NCBI GenBank assembly: GCA_017860555.1
Contig: JAGDMJ010000284.1
Coordinates: 1 to 5,019, forward strand
Origin: Bacteroidota bacterium
GTDB lineage: Bacteria; Bacteroidota; Ignavibacteria; UBA10030; UBA6906
Length of the DNA: 5,019 nucleotides
Reading direction: 5' to 3'
The notes under the pieces are model-generated. The model ran no database searches, was not told the origin of the DNA, and was given only the letters and a program-made list of their open reading frames with translations. Shown in pieces: positions 5,001 through 5,019 of this stretch. The position numbers and the translations under genes were made by a program. Each line of letters starts with the position of its first letter. Position 1 is the first letter of the stretch.

Positions 5001-5019
5001 ATGGAGAACCGAGGATGGA
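5001..5019 (+). CDS. Possible gene start at the right edge
   Basis: GGGAGG (4991-4996) lies four bases before an ATG at 5001, and six codons follow before the window ends. The site looks like a true translation start, but too little sequence is visible to judge the product. Confidence 0.2.

Overview
The window is bacterial chromosomal DNA of moderately high GC. It carries five protein genes (one cut by the left edge), two gene remnants, and an unusual amount of hairpin-forming non-coding sequence. Two genes have clear purine-rich ribosome binding sites (AGGAGG, AAAGGAG), and one promoter is a near-perfect sigma-70 match (TTGACA-17-TACTAT). Together these argue against a typical Bacteroidota, although the exonuclease resembles types I associate with Bacteroidota and related phyla. 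I cannot name the organism. The loosely packed genes, decayed repeats and remnants suggest a free-living or environmental bacterium, probably from a metagenome.

Layout. (1) 1-253, minus: N-terminus of a membrane protein with an M50 (site-2 protease)-like core and a non-canonical HEGVGH motif. (2) 254-420: its leader, with a strong promoter, a possible 11-codon leader ORF, and a hairpin plus T-run terminator 26 bases before the start codon, giving an attenuator or small-RNA layout. (3) 486-730: a decayed array of about 99-bp repeats, each carrying a CCGTCCC/GGGACGG-type hairpin; one copy shows compensatory base changes. (4) 795-1315, minus: a small exported protein of unknown function, followed by an interrupted inverted repeat overlapping its stop codon. 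(5) 1415-2983, minus: a GT39/PMT-type polytopic glycosyltransferase, preceded by a 66-codon unrecognised fragment (2992-3192) with no good start. (6) 3319-4074, plus: a DEDDh 3'-5' exonuclease with an ExoX-like C-terminal domain. (7) 4085-4147: a REP/BIME-like palindromic element that can fold in two ways. (8) 4179-4694, plus: a DinB-like four-helix protein. (9) 4699-4980, minus: the C-terminus of a YihY/BrkB-family membrane protein without an intact upstream part, ending four bases from the DinB-like gene.

The genes do not form an obvious pathway. The leftward genes concern the envelope (protease-like, exported protein, glycosyltransferase). The rightward pair (exonuclease, DinB-like) may share a transcript. 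No known defence or mobile system is visible. The most novel material is non-coding: the 254-420 leader, the covarying repeat array and the dual-fold palindromic element.
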